Origin: Fragum whitleyi
Taxonomy: Eukaryota > Mollusca > Bivalvia > Cardiida > Cardiidae
NCBI GenBank assembly: GCA_948146395.1
Contig: OX411547.1
Coordinates: forward strand, 28,271,114 to 28,335,113
Direction of reading: 5' to 3'
Length of the DNA: 64,000 nucleotides
The stretch's first letter is position 1, and the number at the start of each line of letters is the position of its first letter. Shown piece after piece: positions 21,301 to 31,189 of this stretch. The translations under genes were made by a program, and so were the position numbers. The notes below the pieces were generated by a model. The model was not told the DNA's origin and ran no database searches. It worked only from the letters and a program-made list of their open reading frames with translations.

Positions 21301-22958
21301 TGGTCATAAGTAACTTTTTCTTAACCCTTGTCAAGCTGAACCTAGAATATTCCTACTTTGGCTGGAGCTCTAGAAAAACATCAGCATGCAGATATGTGCA
21401 GTCTGATGTTAGTCTACACCACCTGTTTCTCACTTTCAATCCAGAATTGTCAATATCAATAGATTATTTTTTCAAATAAAAATTGACCTACAGATGATAC
21501 TTTCAGTGATTTTTGCCATTTGATTTTGCCAAAATTTATTCAGCATGACAAGGGTTAATCTGTTGAATGGGCAGCTGTCATAGGGCAGTGGTAGCTGACT
21601 ATCATTCAAAAGGTCCTGGGTTTGATTTCCAATGGAAGCACATATCCTTTCTAACTATTTGTCTTTTACCAATGGGTTGATAGTCGTAGACCTATGTGGT
21701 GTAAGATGTAATGGTAGTACTGGTGTAAGAAATACCAGGAATCCATTGTTAGGTGCTCCAGCCACATTTCCCATGCAAACAAAGAAGCAAACAAACAAAT
21801 TTAATCTGTTGAAAATTGTTAAAGTAGGATTTCTTTGAGATGTCTAATTAAAATTCTTACTAAAGCACTGAACTAAAAAGACAATGACAAAGGTCTAAAA
21901 AAAATTATACTCTAATGCAGAGTCTGTGGAATATTTTCTCTGAGAGGCAATTATCTGTGAATCCAGAATTTTAGTACAATGGATTTGTAACCTGTTGATT
22001 TTTGTTTCAAAGTTCTAGAAGGATCAATTTCCAACTGGTAGTTGTACCAATTTGTTGATTATAATCAGCAGCTTGTTCTATATCAACATGACATAGTGTC
22101 ATATTTCAGTGATAAATTTGTTTGTTTTTTGGTTGCACCATAAGGAGCCTGTTTTTATTGTAACCCTTTGCTGTTTAATCCCTGCTTTTTACGTGCCTTT
22201 GATTTTATGATTGAGAAAACATTGTGAAAAAAGAAGAAATTGCTTCCGATAAGCAATTTCTTCTTTTTCCACACTATTTTCTGCCCTACTGAATGGTTAT
22301 TTTTCAAATTTAAACCACTTTAAATTCTTGTCTGCAAAATCTTTGAATTTGGACAGGTCTAAAATTTTGTAAAACAGGAAAGGGTTAAAAACTGACATGG
22401 TTTTGTCACATCCTGACATGGGCGTATCCTGTTGATTTTGATAAGTTTGAATAAGCAACCGCTGTACTAAATTTGCAGAAATTTAAAATTGCATAAAAAA
22501 TAAGAATGTTTGAACAAAGGGGCAGATAAGAGGGCTTACACTTGAGTTCTCAAAATTGTCAAAAAGCCACCATGCAGTGGACTAAAACATAGCAATAATT
22601 ATACACCGCCAACCCCACCTACAAAGTAGTGGGTATGTTGGTTTCACCTGGTCTGTCTGTCCATCCATCTGTCCATAGATGTATTTTGTTTCCAGACTCT
22701 AACTGAAGAACAAAGAGACCTAGAAACATGAAGCTTTGCACAATTATTGCCCATTACCCAAGGAGGTACCCTATTTTTTTTTTATCATGAAGGTCCATGG
22801 TCAAGGTCACTATTAAACTTTGTCAGAAAACGGATTACAGATCAGGGACAAAGTGCTGGTGGATGGTTTGGTCCGCTTTGAAGCAGAATTATTTCAGACA
22901 GGTCGAAAACTGAAAGAGCTTGCTGAAAATAATAGATTTGGTATACCTGATCTTGCAC
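15310..22958 (+). CDS. Gene Y, unrecognised protein, two candidate exons
   Basis: Exon 15310-15385 carries ATG at 15362 (MADSAWIK) and ends at a GTATGA donor in phase 0. Exon 22841 to about 22958 starts after a TTACAG acceptor, also phase 0, and encodes RDKVLVDGLVRFEAELFQTG then KLKELAENNRFGIPDLA. That composition is strongly protein-like (mixed charged/hydrophobic, helical). The 3' boundary is uncertain: donor candidates are GTATTG at 22959 and GTATAC at 22941. The exons are 7.5 kb apart across repeat-rich DNA, so linking them is inference from phase and strand. Further exons must exist; I did not find them. The family is not recognised. Confidence 0.35.
15529..15569. repeat. Perfect 19-bp inverted repeat (hairpin)
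   Basis: Arm ACCCTAGTCAGACTGCACA is followed by a 3-base loop and its exact complement. It resembles the central palindrome of the TTAA MITE family 1 but is a cleaner copy. Confidence 0.85.
16060..16672 (+). mobile_element. Pearl-like element P8
   Basis: The head carries CACTGTCCATCCATAG and GTCAGTCAGTCGGTCC. Core repeats are marked by CCTAAACC at 16191, 16334 and 16497. The end is a hairpin (GGACC-atta-GGGTCC) followed by TCTTGTT (16666-16672). No ORF. Confidence 0.65.
16922..17168. mobile_element. TTAA MITE family 1, copy
   Basis: TTAACCCTTGTCATGCTGAA at the left, and the complement (TTCAGCATGATAAGGATTGA, degraded) at the right. The central palindrome AGATCAGACTGCACATATGT continues as its complement. 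TTAA flanks plus CCCTT ends are piggyBac-type. Confidence 0.8.
17219..17325 (+). mobile_element. SINE body fragment
   Basis: Only the middle of the common SINE is present (gctggaggctaggagagg to gattccattgtcagctgct). Confidence 0.6.
17581..17905. mobile_element. TTAA MITE family 1, copy with nested foldback
   Basis: The left end is degraded (TTGTCATGCTAA) and the right end is CAGCATGACAAGGGTTAA. The host palindrome is interrupted at 17757-17830 by a foldback element with TGGCTCAGC arms, so the foldback inserted later. Confidence 0.75.
17757..17830. mobile_element. 75-bp foldback element, GTTACAACT family
   Basis: Outer arms GATGGCTCAGCG / CGCTGAGCCATC; inner arms CTCCCTATA / TATAGGGAG around a short loop. 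The whole element is one imperfect hairpin. Relatives: 27470-27562, 30512-30592, 47234-47300, 49046-49117, 57184-57262. Confidence 0.8.
17931..18198 (+). mobile_element. Pearl-like element P5 (short)
   Basis: Starts ACCCCGTATCGAGAGATCGG with an inverted CCCC/GGGG pair, then a GTCTGTCTGTCCGTC microsatellite (17972-18015), then TCAAGGTCATGTGACAAGG repeats. It ends in hairpin GTGTTT-cac-AAACAC followed by TCTTGTT (18192-18198). A further partial core unit follows to about 18300. The ORF at 18041-18298 is a repeat artefact. Confidence 0.65.
18705..18754. repeat. Two 25-bp tandem units, TACGCACTTGCGTAAT type
   Basis: The unit ATTACGCACTTGCGTRATGT plus GCGTA occurs twice head to tail. Each unit is itself partly self-complementary and CpG-bearing in an AT-rich setting. 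Confidence 0.8.
19117..19147. repeat. Hairpin GTAACTACAGCTT family
   Basis: GTAACTACAGCTT / AAGCTGTAGTTAC arms around a short loop. The same motif is at 51087-51130 and 53376-53412. Confidence 0.75.
19318..21150 (+). repeat. Long dispersed repeat, copy 1
   Basis: From 'tgctgtcagcactgtaaatc' (~19345) through 'acccaatttgtgagtttttt' (~19450) and the block 'ggtgtttgaaaacacatta' (~21032) this matches 50625-51770 in reverse orientation, with a longer interior here. No ORF over ~75 codons is convincing. Family unknown; probably a non-autonomous DNA element or a decayed larger one. Confidence 0.55.
21321..21558. mobile_element. TTAA MITE family 1, complete copy
   Basis: TTAACCCTTGTCAAGCTGAA on the left and CAGCATGACAAGGGTTAA on the right. 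238 bp with both TTAA sites intact. The interior has the tata-gtc/gac palindrome, partly eroded. Confidence 0.85.
21571..21801 (+). mobile_element. SINE, near full length
   Basis: The head has a degenerate tRNA form (box B-like GGTTTGATTTCC). The body has 'accaggaatccattgttagg', and the A-rich tail contains CAAACAAACAAA. The ORF at 21632-21838 is SINE sequence. Confidence 0.8.
22161..22388 (-). mobile_element. TTAA MITE family 2, copy A
   Basis: Ends TAACCCTTTGCTGTTTAATC and GGAAAGGGTTAA; one TTAA is mutated to GTAA. The central hairpin has arms AGAAGAAATTGCTT / AAGCAATTTCTTCT. Orientation is opposite to copies B and C. Confidence 0.85.
22600..22820 (+). mobile_element. Pearl-like element head (P13)
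   Basis: CCAACCCCACC ... GGGTATGTTGG inverted pair, then a GTCTGTCTGTCCATCC microsatellite, one core unit and 'aaggtcactattaaactt'. Immediately followed by the gene Y candidate exon. A degenerate end (TCTTGTC) is seen near 23035. Confidence 0.45.
22841..22958 (+). CDS. Gene Y candidate exon (unrecognised family)
   Basis: Open in the plus strand from 22820 to a TGA at 23009-23011. The segment before 22959 has coding-like composition, while the segment after it looks like read-through. It sits directly downstream of pearl-like repeat DNA (22600-22820), so a repeat-embedded or repeat-captured exon is possible. Confidence 0.45.
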
Positions 22959-23054
22959 GTATTGTTGGGGAACATATTGCAGTGATGTTCTGCCATGCAA
23001 TTATTTGTTGACATTTTTTTATGACTGCATGCACTCTTGTCATTTTTTCCCAAA

Positions 23055-23298
23055 ATATTTGACCTTTGTCATACTAAATATGAAACTTGGTAAAAACTAC
23101 ATTAAATCAAAATTCTGAAAGCACTGGAATCACTTATAATGGGTCAGTATTATTTTTGAAAATACAATTTATAAGCTTTTCTGATTTAAAGAGGAAATTC
23201 AGGTGGTATAGACTAAGAGCAGAATGCACATTATGTGTAGGCTCATCTTTGTCTAAACATCTGCCAAAGCAGTAATATTGCAGGTTCAGCATTACCAA
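23055..23298. mobile_element. TTAA MITE family 1, copy
   Basis: Starts at a degraded end (TTTGTCATACTAAATATG) and ends at CAGGTTCAGCATTACCAAAA. The interior matches other copies (AAAATTCTGAAAGCACTGGA). Confidence 0.65.
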
Positions 23299-23492
23299 AA
23301 TTAAAATCAAAGTTCTGAAATCACTGGAAGTACTGAGTAGGAGTTAGTATTATTTTTGAAAATACAATTTCTAAACTTTTCTGTTTAAAAGAAAGAAAAT
23401 AAGGTGGTATTGAGTAAGATCAGACTGCACATGTGCAGGCTGTTCTTTGTCTATACCTCATGTCTAAGAAGGTTCAGCATGACAAGGGTTAA
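23299..23492. mobile_element. TTAA MITE family 1, truncated tandem copy
   Basis: A second copy abuts the previous one. It lacks the left end and ends CAGCATGACAAGGGTTAA (23475-23492). The central palindrome is GATCAGACTGCACATGTGCA and complement. Confidence 0.65.
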
Positions 23493-23512
23493 GGTTTATC
23501 ATCTTCTAAAGC

Positions 23513-23787
23513 CGCCACCATAGCGCAGTTGGTTAGGCATAAGACTTTCGATCTGGAAGTTGTGGGTTCGATTCCCAGTGGCGGCAAATATCCTTTCCGA
23601 CGTTTGTTCCCCACCAATGGGTATATAATTGTAAACCTATGTGAGATAGCAGTCAGAGGCTAGGAAAGGGTGTAATGGTAGTACGGGTGAAAGAGATACC
23701 AGGAATCCATTGTTAGGTGCTCCGGCCGCCGCGATATAACTGCCAAATTGTTGAAAGCGACGTAAAACCCATTCAAACAAACAAATT
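23513..23787 (+). mobile_element. SINE, full length with tRNA-like head
   Basis: The head at 23513-23586 folds like a tRNA: acceptor arm GCCGCCA / TGGCGGC, box A-like TAGCGCAGTTGGTTAGGCA, box B GGTTCGATTCCC. The body has 'gaggctaggaaagg' and 'accaggaatccattgttagg'. The tail is CAAACAAACAAA. It is the best-preserved copy of the family in the window, probably the most recent. Confidence 0.9.
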
Positions 23788-24114
23788 ATCATCTCCTATA
23801 TGTTAAAATTTCAAGAAAGTGTAGTTATGGTAAACCATGACCTATTCTATTCCCAGAGGTGTTGAAAAATAAGATGGGTTGGAAAAGGAAATTTGTGTGT
23901 CTGAATAAATACAGCCAGAGATAAGTAAGTTCAAACCAGAGATAATTAATGATAACTTGAGGCTTGTACAAAATTCTGTTACCTCACTGGTGGTGAATTG
24001 ACCTCTAAACTATCAAAATGTAAACATTTTTTATCAATTATAGAAATATAACTGTACAGTTTAGAAATAATTTACCCCTTTACCTTATAAAAATTGCACT
24101 AGTCTGAACTCAAA

Positions 24115-24480
24115 GATGTTGATACATTATAATATATAATATATACCTACTGTTTTGTATGAAAAAGAATCTAGCAAGGTTTGGGGGATTTGATAATAGT
24201 CAAGGCTCTGCTGAGTCAATTATAAATTCCCACAATTGAATTAGATATTTTTTCATACAATACATTAAGTATGTATTGTATCTATTGTATAACCTCTATT
24301 TCCCTTTTTTATTTTGTCGTTTCTAACAGAAATGCAAGTTTCTAAGAATAACCACATTATGTCATTGTTCTAAAGATCCATGTGATATCATACAAAATTT
24401 CATAAGGGATGTTATCATACGGATATTTGTATAGTTATAAGATAAAATATAACTTGAGGCCAATAAGCACCAAGTTATTG
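24115..24480 (+). repeat. Dispersed repeat, copy 1 (partner at 58555-58880)
   Basis: Shares 'caaggctctgc(t/c)gag', 'atatttttt(t)catacaa' and 'atttgtatagttataagata' in the same order with the other copy. Contains TATAATATATAATATATA. No coding content. Confidence 0.6.
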
Positions 24481-24861
24481 AAATTAGTGCCTATGGGATG
24501 ACATTTTAGATAATGATAATCATACTAGCATATGATGTTCAACCCATTACAAGATGATGAAATTTAAGACAGGTAGAAAAAGTTGTAAAGGAAAATTTGA
24601 AGTTTAAGAACTTTTTAATAAAATATATGTCGATTTTGAAGAAATTGATGGCAAAAAAATTAATTTCCACAAGCAATTTTTCATCTTGGTCAAAAATGTT
24701 TTCCAAAGCTCTTTTGTCAATTAGTGTGATTGTATGGGTTTGGGTTAATATTTTTAAAAAAATTTAGTCGTGACAATTGCAATGTTTAGGTTTATAAATT
24801 AAGCAATGCTTGTAATTAAATATACCTTGTTAATTCTGAATCTTGTCCTTAAAAAATTTAG

Positions 24862-25090
24862 TTAACCCTTTCCTGTTTTACAAAATTTTGGACCTGTCCA
24901 AATTCAAAGATTTTGCAGAAGAAAATTAAAAGTGGATTTAATTTGAAAAATAACCATTCAGTAGGGTAGAAAATAGTGTGGAAAAAGGAGAAATTGCTTG
25001 TCAGAAGCAATTTCTTCTTTTTTCAAAATGTTTTCTCAATCATAAAATCACAGGCACGTAAAAAGCAGGGATTAAACAGCAAAGGGTTAA
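24862..25090 (+). mobile_element. TTAA MITE family 2, copy B
   Basis: TTAACCCTTTCCTGTTTTAC to GCAAAGGGTTAA, 229 bp, both TTAA intact. The central hairpin GAAATTGCTTGTCAGAAGCA continues to AATTTCTTC. Confidence 0.9.
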
Positions 25091-25344
25091 TTGGGAAGAG
25101 TTGACACAGTTCATTATGACATCGCATATCACATTAAGCTTGTGGTGACAGTTATTTGTTTTAAATGAGTTTCAAATTTCTTCTTCTTTATGACTTTTTT
25201 TGCCAAATTTAATGGTTGTCAAAATACATTTGGTTTTAAATGCTTAAATAATAAATTGAGAGTTTTACATGGTAAAATAGATTATGTTTTATAAAACCAA
25301 CATGATTATTTCAATAAACCATGAAAGTTGATAGTACAAATTGA

Positions 25345-25500
25345 ATCGGTGCATGGCATTTCTAACAATTTAATTTCACATGTGAGTAGAGTTAAACTTT
25401 GATCAGCCTGTGTATCTACACAGTAAGTACACTCTGACAGAACTCAGCCAGTCTCTCTTTAGATACCAGGGCCAGAGATTATCAAGCTTGTTCTCATTCT
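25345..25500. repeat. Degenerate MITE of the GAGCCTGTG family
   Basis: GTGCATGGCATTTCTAACAA and GATCAGCCTGTGTATCTACA resemble copy 1 at 10531. The right end is not recognisable. Confidence 0.4.
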
Positions 25501-25600
25501 CAGCTGAGAATTTTCTTTGACTTAGAATTTAAATGAGTATGAAAAGATGATATTTTACTAAGTTGTTATTCATAACAACTTATTAATATTATCTTTTCAT

Positions 25601-26346
25601 GCCCCTATATCAAAAGATCGGGGTATATTATTTTACCGTTGTCCGCCTGTCTCTCTGCCAAACTTAACAAAAAAACTTAACATTGTCAATATCTTCAAGA
25701 AAGTTCAAGATACAAGGCTCATATTTGGCATGATGATAGATCACAATAATCTGCATCTGCTGATACCAAAGTCAAGGTCATTTGACATGGTCAAGGTTAA
25801 ATGACTCTAAAACAACCAAAAAAACTAACATTGCCAATATCTTCAAGCCTATTCAAGACACAATGCTCATACTTGGCATGATGATAGATCTCAATAATTT
25901 GCATCTGCTGGTACCAAAGTCAAGGTCATGTGATAAGGTCAAGGTCATCTGTCAAGGTCAAATATCTAAAAAACTTAACCAAAAACTTAACATTGCCAAT
26001 ATCTTCAAGCCTATTCAAGATACAAGTCTCATATTTGGCATGATGATAGAATCCAATGATCAACAACGTCTGATACCAAAGTCAAGGTCATGTGACAAGG
26101 TCAAGGTCATCTGTCAAGGTCAAGCTTCTTAAAAACATAACCAAAAAACTTATATGGTTCAGTTTATTAAAGCAAATTATAGATACCCTTTCTCATAAAT
26201 GGCATTATGAAAGATCACAGTGGTATACATCTGTAGTTATCAAAGTCAAGGTCATGCTAAAAGGTCAAGGTCATTGGTCAAGGTCTACATTTTCCAAAAA
26301 AATTGCTATTACGAGGGGAATTTGTGTTTCTCAAACACATCTTGTT
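25601..26346 (+). mobile_element. Pearl-like element P4
   Basis: The head has GCCCCTATATCAAAAGATCG with a paired GGGG, followed by GTCCGCCTGTCTCTC. Four core units are marked by AGTCAAGGTCAT near 25771, 25918, 26080 and 26242 (spacing 147-162 bp). It ends in hairpin TGTGTTT-ctc-AAACACA then TCTTGTT (26340-26346). The open frames 25782-26132 and 26092-26391 are repeat translation, not genes. Confidence 0.75.
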
Positions 26347-26799
26347 TGTCTATACATTTATTATACTATTACAACAGAATTAAAGCTTTGATCTCAAGTT
26401 GAAATTTCAGAAAATTCTGTTGGCTTGAGAAAAGTTGTAAACTTGGACCGTGATGACACCTTTGATTACTTTTTGTGGATTAAAAAAAATATTGGTGAGT
26501 TACCAACAGAAAGTTTTGTAAAATTGTTGTTGCAAAATGTTTGCTTCAAACTGAGTATATTGTCTTACTTGCAAGGCTTAGTGGCCTGTAATGAATAACA
26601 GTTTGATTGGTCTAGACTAAGTTTAGAAAAAAGACAATTTGTATTGCAATGCTTGACAATTATCATTCCTTTTATTTGACAATAGACCATCAATACTGGT
26701 ATCTCTTACCACTGGCCGGCTAATTTTCAGTTTTGAGTCTGGAAAATGAATGAGCTGCTTAAGTGCCTTTTGTTGAATACTATGCAGAGCAACAGATAG

Positions 26800-26955
26800 A
26801 GGGGGTATTTTTGATTTCAAATAAGATTATTTCATCTATACTTGAACAAATTCTATGTTGTGGGTACTCATTGGAATTGTCTCTTCAAGACAATTCAAAT
26901 GAGTACCCACAACATAGGGTTTCAATGAGAAATAAAGATTTTAGCCCCTCTTAAT
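26800..26955. mobile_element. Palindromic MITE, GTGGGTACTCAT family
   Basis: Outer ends AGAGGGGGTATTTTTGA and its counterpart TTTTAGCCCCTCT. Inner arms TATGTTGTGGGTACTCAT / ATGAGTACCCACAACATA flank GAATTGTCTC and complement. A relative with a duplicated centre is at 1487-1690. Confidence 0.8.
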
Positions 26956-27469
26956 GTACCTCTGCTGTGCTTTTATAGGCTGATGTGAAAAGCCAAAAGT
27001 TATAGTTCAATAAGTCATTCAGAAATAATTCAAAGTATTGTTGAAAGCAATATCAAACTGCCAAATAACAAACTTCTTAATATTTTTGACAAGAAGGAAA
27101 GGGGTAACCAGGTTTTATTACTAAAATGTATTGTTACGTTTTAGACTGTGAACAGAAACACAATGGAGGGGTAGCTACGTTCTTTTACGGACTCATTGAC
27201 TTGAAGTCACACTATGAAGGCGACTTTTTTGGTAATTGATTTAAACAACTCTCAGGTCGTTCCTGTGGGTAATTTTGTTATTTAGAAGAATGACGAAAAT
27301 AATTAGTAAGATCGTAACAAAAAGATTTTTTTACGAAAATTGATTTTTGAAAAGCATTGACGTGCGTTATCTGATCTGTGATCAGTTCTATCTTTGAAGG
27401 AATCACATGATTTTGAAATGTTCAAGTCAAGTGTTAAGTTTAACGGAAAAACATGTGGGTATGCGTGAA

Positions 27470-27562
27470 TCATGATGAGCAGTTCAATGACACAGCCCAA
27501 AACAGTTGTAACTGCCTATAAACTTATAGGCAGTTACAACTGCTTCATGCAGAGTCATCAGA
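27470..27562. mobile_element. 75-bp foldback element, GTTACAACT family
   Basis: Inner arms CAGTTGTAACTGCCTATAA / TTATAGGCAGTTACAACTG are perfect. Outer arms (TGATGA / TCATCA) are weaker. The open frames here are artefacts. Confidence 0.85.
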
Positions 27563-28202
27563 TTGCGTCTTGTTTCAAAAGTCGTGAGAAACAGTCTCTT
27601 TCTTCTGATACAGGTTTCAGGAGATTGTCTAAGCAACCCTTGAGGATCAGTATTACTAGCAATAAAATAGAATCAGAATATTAAAATTTGCCTATAGATT
27701 GGCAATATAATTGATGTTTATGGGCAGTATTATAGGTTGTTTTAATTTTATTGGCAAATCCATTGTCTTTAAGGCTCATCGTATTTGTGTCCCTTTATGG
27801 ATACAAGTATTGAATTGTCAAAGCAAAGCTTTTCAAAAGTAGATAAAGTTAGTTATGGTCAGATTCTAATATTAGGTAACTGATCTTCTGAAAGTGATCT
27901 GCTAAAATTGCATTTAGATTGCTCATTTTTATAAGGATCGTGAAATAGCCTAGGTTGTTCTCACTCACAATATGCATGATTGAAGCAACAGATCAATATC
28001 AACTCGGCCCACCCTTATCAATATTCTGTCCCTCCTACATTGCATAAGCCCCTCCCACCATTTCTTTTTGGAACTTTTGGTAAATTAATTCAAGATATAA
28101 TTTATATTGTATGAAAGCAAATTTTTGAAAATTGTGTGCAGAACTCTAGTGATGTCTACGCTACCATGAAATTGATTATTTATTGATGGGTCAAAATCAA
28201 TG

Positions 28203-28320
28203 TTAACCCTTGTCATGCTGATTAAAGATCTAGGCAAATTTGCATTCAAATCAAAGTGCTGAAATCACCGAATGCTGGATATGATTCAACATTCATTTTA
28301 AAAAAAATAGTTATTCAACT
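28203..28320. mobile_element. TTAA MITE family 1, truncated copy
   Basis: Left end TTAACCCTTGTCATGCTGAT and the first third of the body only; the neighbouring hAT-type MITE follows. Confidence 0.65.
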
Positions 28321-28330
28321 ATTCTATAAT

Positions 28331-28683
28331 CAGGGATGTGGAAATACAAAATTTCTCCACTTGTCTCCAGACAAGTAAAATATGATTTTCTACTTGTCCT
28401 GCATCAAAAATAACATGTCATAGAAAAAGAAACAATCAATTTTGAGAAAACATTGTGTCTAAAGAAGAAAATGCTGCACTCCAGCATTTTCTTCTTTCAA
28501 AACAATGGTTTCTAAACTGTGATTGTATCATTATGATAATAAATCTTCTAAATTTTTCAATACAATTCTGATATTTGTCCAGGTATTTACTTGTCCATGG
28601 ACAAGTGGCATAGAAAAAAGTACTTGTCCGCAGGTAGAAAAACCCATGTCGGACAAGTCGGGCATGGGAATTCCACACCCCTG
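28331..28683. mobile_element. hAT-type MITE, copy 3, with target duplication
   Basis: CAGGGATGTGGAA at the left, TTCCACACCCCTG at the right. CTATAAT is duplicated at 28324-28330 and 28684-28690. An internal hairpin AAATGCTGCACTCCAGCATTT is extended by complementary AAGAAG/CTTCTT bases. The ends and 7-8 bp duplication fit the hAT superfamily. Confidence 0.8.
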
Positions 28684-28689
28684 CTATAA

Positions 28690-29500
28690 TTGAACAGTCA
28701 TGGCAAAGATCGTCGGACCGTCGGACATGTCCGACAAAAATCCCCTAGGTTCGGTAAAGTGTACCATATTGTCAGTCCTAATGTCCGACACTATTTTCTG
28801 TGCAGAAAAATCAGTTTTAACAATAAATCCAAACTTTCACTCAAGAAACCATTTTTTCTGGTCAACTTTCTCACGAAAACAAACTTTAATTTTAAAGTTT
28901 ACATAGGTCTAGAATCCATCAACAAAACAGTTCTTCTATGTCTTTCGGCACCGCTAGAATATGCAAATTCTCTTTTACAAATTGTACCAATTAAGAGAAA
29001 GGAGAGATTATTTAAGGATCCAATTTAGAAAGAATTATTGGTAGCTAGTTTTGTCTTACCTGAATTTTGTATTTTTTCAATTTCAAAGACACACAGACTA
29101 AAATTATTTTCTGCTTACTCGTACCCAAGAATGTTCGACCCACCAAATTGTCTTTATTTTTTTAATGAAAAACACAAATGACTGTTACCTTTTGACTTGA
29201 AATGACATTTTTTAAAATTCTGAAAATATCTGAAGCTCTGTTTATCTCAGAATCTTTGTTTTTAAATCAAAGCACTGAAAACACTGACAGAATGAGAGGA
29301 CTTTGACAAGGTAGTTAGGCCTTTAATTGTATTGCTACTAATTTTATAAGTTTTCTCTCTCAATGAGGAAACGCTACAATGATGATATCATTTGCCCCCT
29401 TAAATGTTCGGTCTGACAGGTCCAAGTTCGGTCTGACAGTTTTTCAAGGACTGTCAAACCGACTGTCTGACAGATTTTCTGGGTCCTTCGCCATGTCTGA
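28690..29500. repeat. GTCGGACATGTCCGAC-bearing repeat
   Basis: The left edge has CATGGCAAAGATCGTCGGAC and palindrome GTCGGACATGTCCGAC. The right edge has GACTGTCTGACAG and, on the other strand, CATGGCGAAGGACC, suggesting loose terminal inverted repeats. Open frames 28690-29028 and 28700-28906 lie in it without recognisable protein features. Confidence 0.4.
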
Positions 29501-29620
29501 TTGAAAAGAAAAATAGGTGATAAAGACTAAGATCAGACTACTCATATGTGAAGGCTGATCTTTGTCTATGACAAAGGACCAAGTTCTTTGAAATATCATG
29601 AACCAAGTCTTGACCAGAGC
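29270..29620. repeat. TTAA MITE family 1, eroded pieces
   Basis: AAAGCACTGAAAACACTGA at 29270 and the central palindrome AAGACTAAGATCAGACTA ... GATCTTTGTCT at 29522-29568. No ends remain. The intervening sequence belongs to the preceding repeat. Confidence 0.45.
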
Positions 29621-29639
29621 CACCACAATTTGATTCAAG

Positions 29640-30410
29640 GAAAAATATCATAGGATTTTTAAAGGTCATAGAGAAAAGGGTTTCAAATGATGATGTGGAA
29701 AATGCAGAAACTGCTTGTGACCGGCAATTTCTTCTTTATGTTTTCTTCCTCATAAGACCAAGTTTATTCAAAATTTCAAGAACTGATATCTGCAAATAAT
29801 CATCGTAATATAATTTCAACCAAAATGACATGTCGGTATTCAGAGAGCAAATTAATCATTGGATATTGATAGTTCAAAAGCTACTTGAAATCCTTCTTGA
29901 AAGCCAATTAAAGAAACTCAGGGGTATTTTTGTGGGTACAAAAGGTACTTGCACCTGAATGGAGAAGCTCTTGTCTGGAATAAAATCTTGATACTTGCAC
30001 TAATGCTATCCCATTTAGATTTATGATTATCCACCTTTTGGTATCCTGGCTCCCAGGCTTTCAAGTAGTGTTGAATTTGAAATAAATAAGGTACACTACT
30101 CATGTTTTACTATTTCAATTTCCAATTACCTCCCATGTTCTCTAAAATTGACATTGATCGACCGACCAGTCAGATGAATAAAAGCTGATAAGAAATTATC
30201 TTTCTTTAGTTGAGTTTTGCTTTTTTTCACAAGACTTCAGATCAGTGGGACGAGAGCCAGTCTAACCTATTGGATGACAAACGTTGGAAAGGACATGTAC
30301 TAATTGGTGCAGGAATGAATCTGTGACACCAGGATTCAAGATTGGGAGTATGATACTGTATTGAATCTCGAAATACTTTTAAAAAATATTATTCTAAAAA
30401 CTTCCATGCC
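29640..30410. other. Non-coding interval
   Basis: A short hairpin (gaaactgcttgtgaccggca...) near 29705 recalls MITE family 2. No gene or clear repeat ends. Confidence 0.4.
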
Positions 30411-30413
30411 ATA

Positions 30414-30812
30414 GTACTGTAAAAGCTCTAATAGAACCCCACTGTTTTATTAGGAAAATCATATTTTCAATAGAAAGGGGTTGGCTTTTATTAGACATTA
30501 TGCTACATATCAATGGCTTAGTGCGAAACAGTTGTAACTGTCTTTAAACATGTAGGCAGTTACAACTGTTTCATCCTGAGCCATCGATATTTATTGAGAC
30601 AATGAAAAAATTTCAAAAAATAAACATAATCCAAACAAAATGTGCATAAAATCTTTTTTTGAATTTTTAGTGACCTTGATTTGGTGGATATAGACCATTA
30701 TTCAAGGCTTCAAGAGTTTGTAAAAACACATCAAAAAATGTCAATTTCAACCTCGACAAAGGGGGATGGGGTTTTATTAGAGCATGGGGCCCTATTAGAA
30801 TTTTTACGGTAC
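30414..30812. mobile_element. DNA element with GTACYGTAAAA termini
   Basis: Left terminus GTACTGTAAAAGCTCTAATA; complement of the right terminus GTACCGTAAAAATTCTAATA. Each continues to a CCCC run. 399 bp without an ORF, carrying a nested foldback at 30512-30592. A second element with the same first bases is at 47401-48506. Confidence 0.7.
30512..30592. mobile_element. 75-bp foldback element, GTTACAACT family (nested)
   Basis: ATCAATGGCTTAGTG / CCTGAGCCATCGAT outer arms; AACAGTTGTAACTG / CAGTTACAACTGTT inner arms. It lies inside the element 30414-30812. Confidence 0.8.
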
Positions 30813-31189
30813 CTGGACCATGTGTAAAGGGTTAACCAGATAATTATACTCAGAATGATTTTCCAATCTTCTTGATTTCAAAACATGCCTCAGTATGGAA
30901 TTAATTATTTCTACTTATAGGTGAAAAATTGATGAGCTTGGAGATTTGAGCTTTAGAAGCTAGCGAAAGAAGATTAGAGCCCTGGGGGCTGAGAAAAAAT
31001 CTGTAATTGTCAGTTACCTAGGTTGATGGTATTTTATATTATCAAAGTAAATTATCTTTTGACCCCTAAAGCTCTTGGGGAAATAAATGAGAATAAAAAG
31101 GTTGTATAAATGATAGATACATTATTTCAGAGTATTGTTTGTTATTTGATTTTTTGTCTAATCCAAGGCTTTACTGATGCTTGAATTTT

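Noticed and set aside
23513..23586. A functional tRNA gene
   Set aside because: The tRNA-like fold continues directly into the common SINE body and CAAA-repeat tail, and the anticodon arm pairs poorly. It is a SINE head.
25782..26391. ORFs with repeated SRSCDKVKVICQGQ segments
   Set aside because: The segment is a translation of the tandem 'caaggtcatgtgacaaggtcaaggtcat' repeat; the same phrase appears at 18041-18298 in another copy.
26936..27010. Terminal exon of gene Y after a good acceptor (CTTTTATAG at ~26978)
   Set aside because: It would add only eight residues before a stop and has no independent support; the position is also next to a palindromic MITE.
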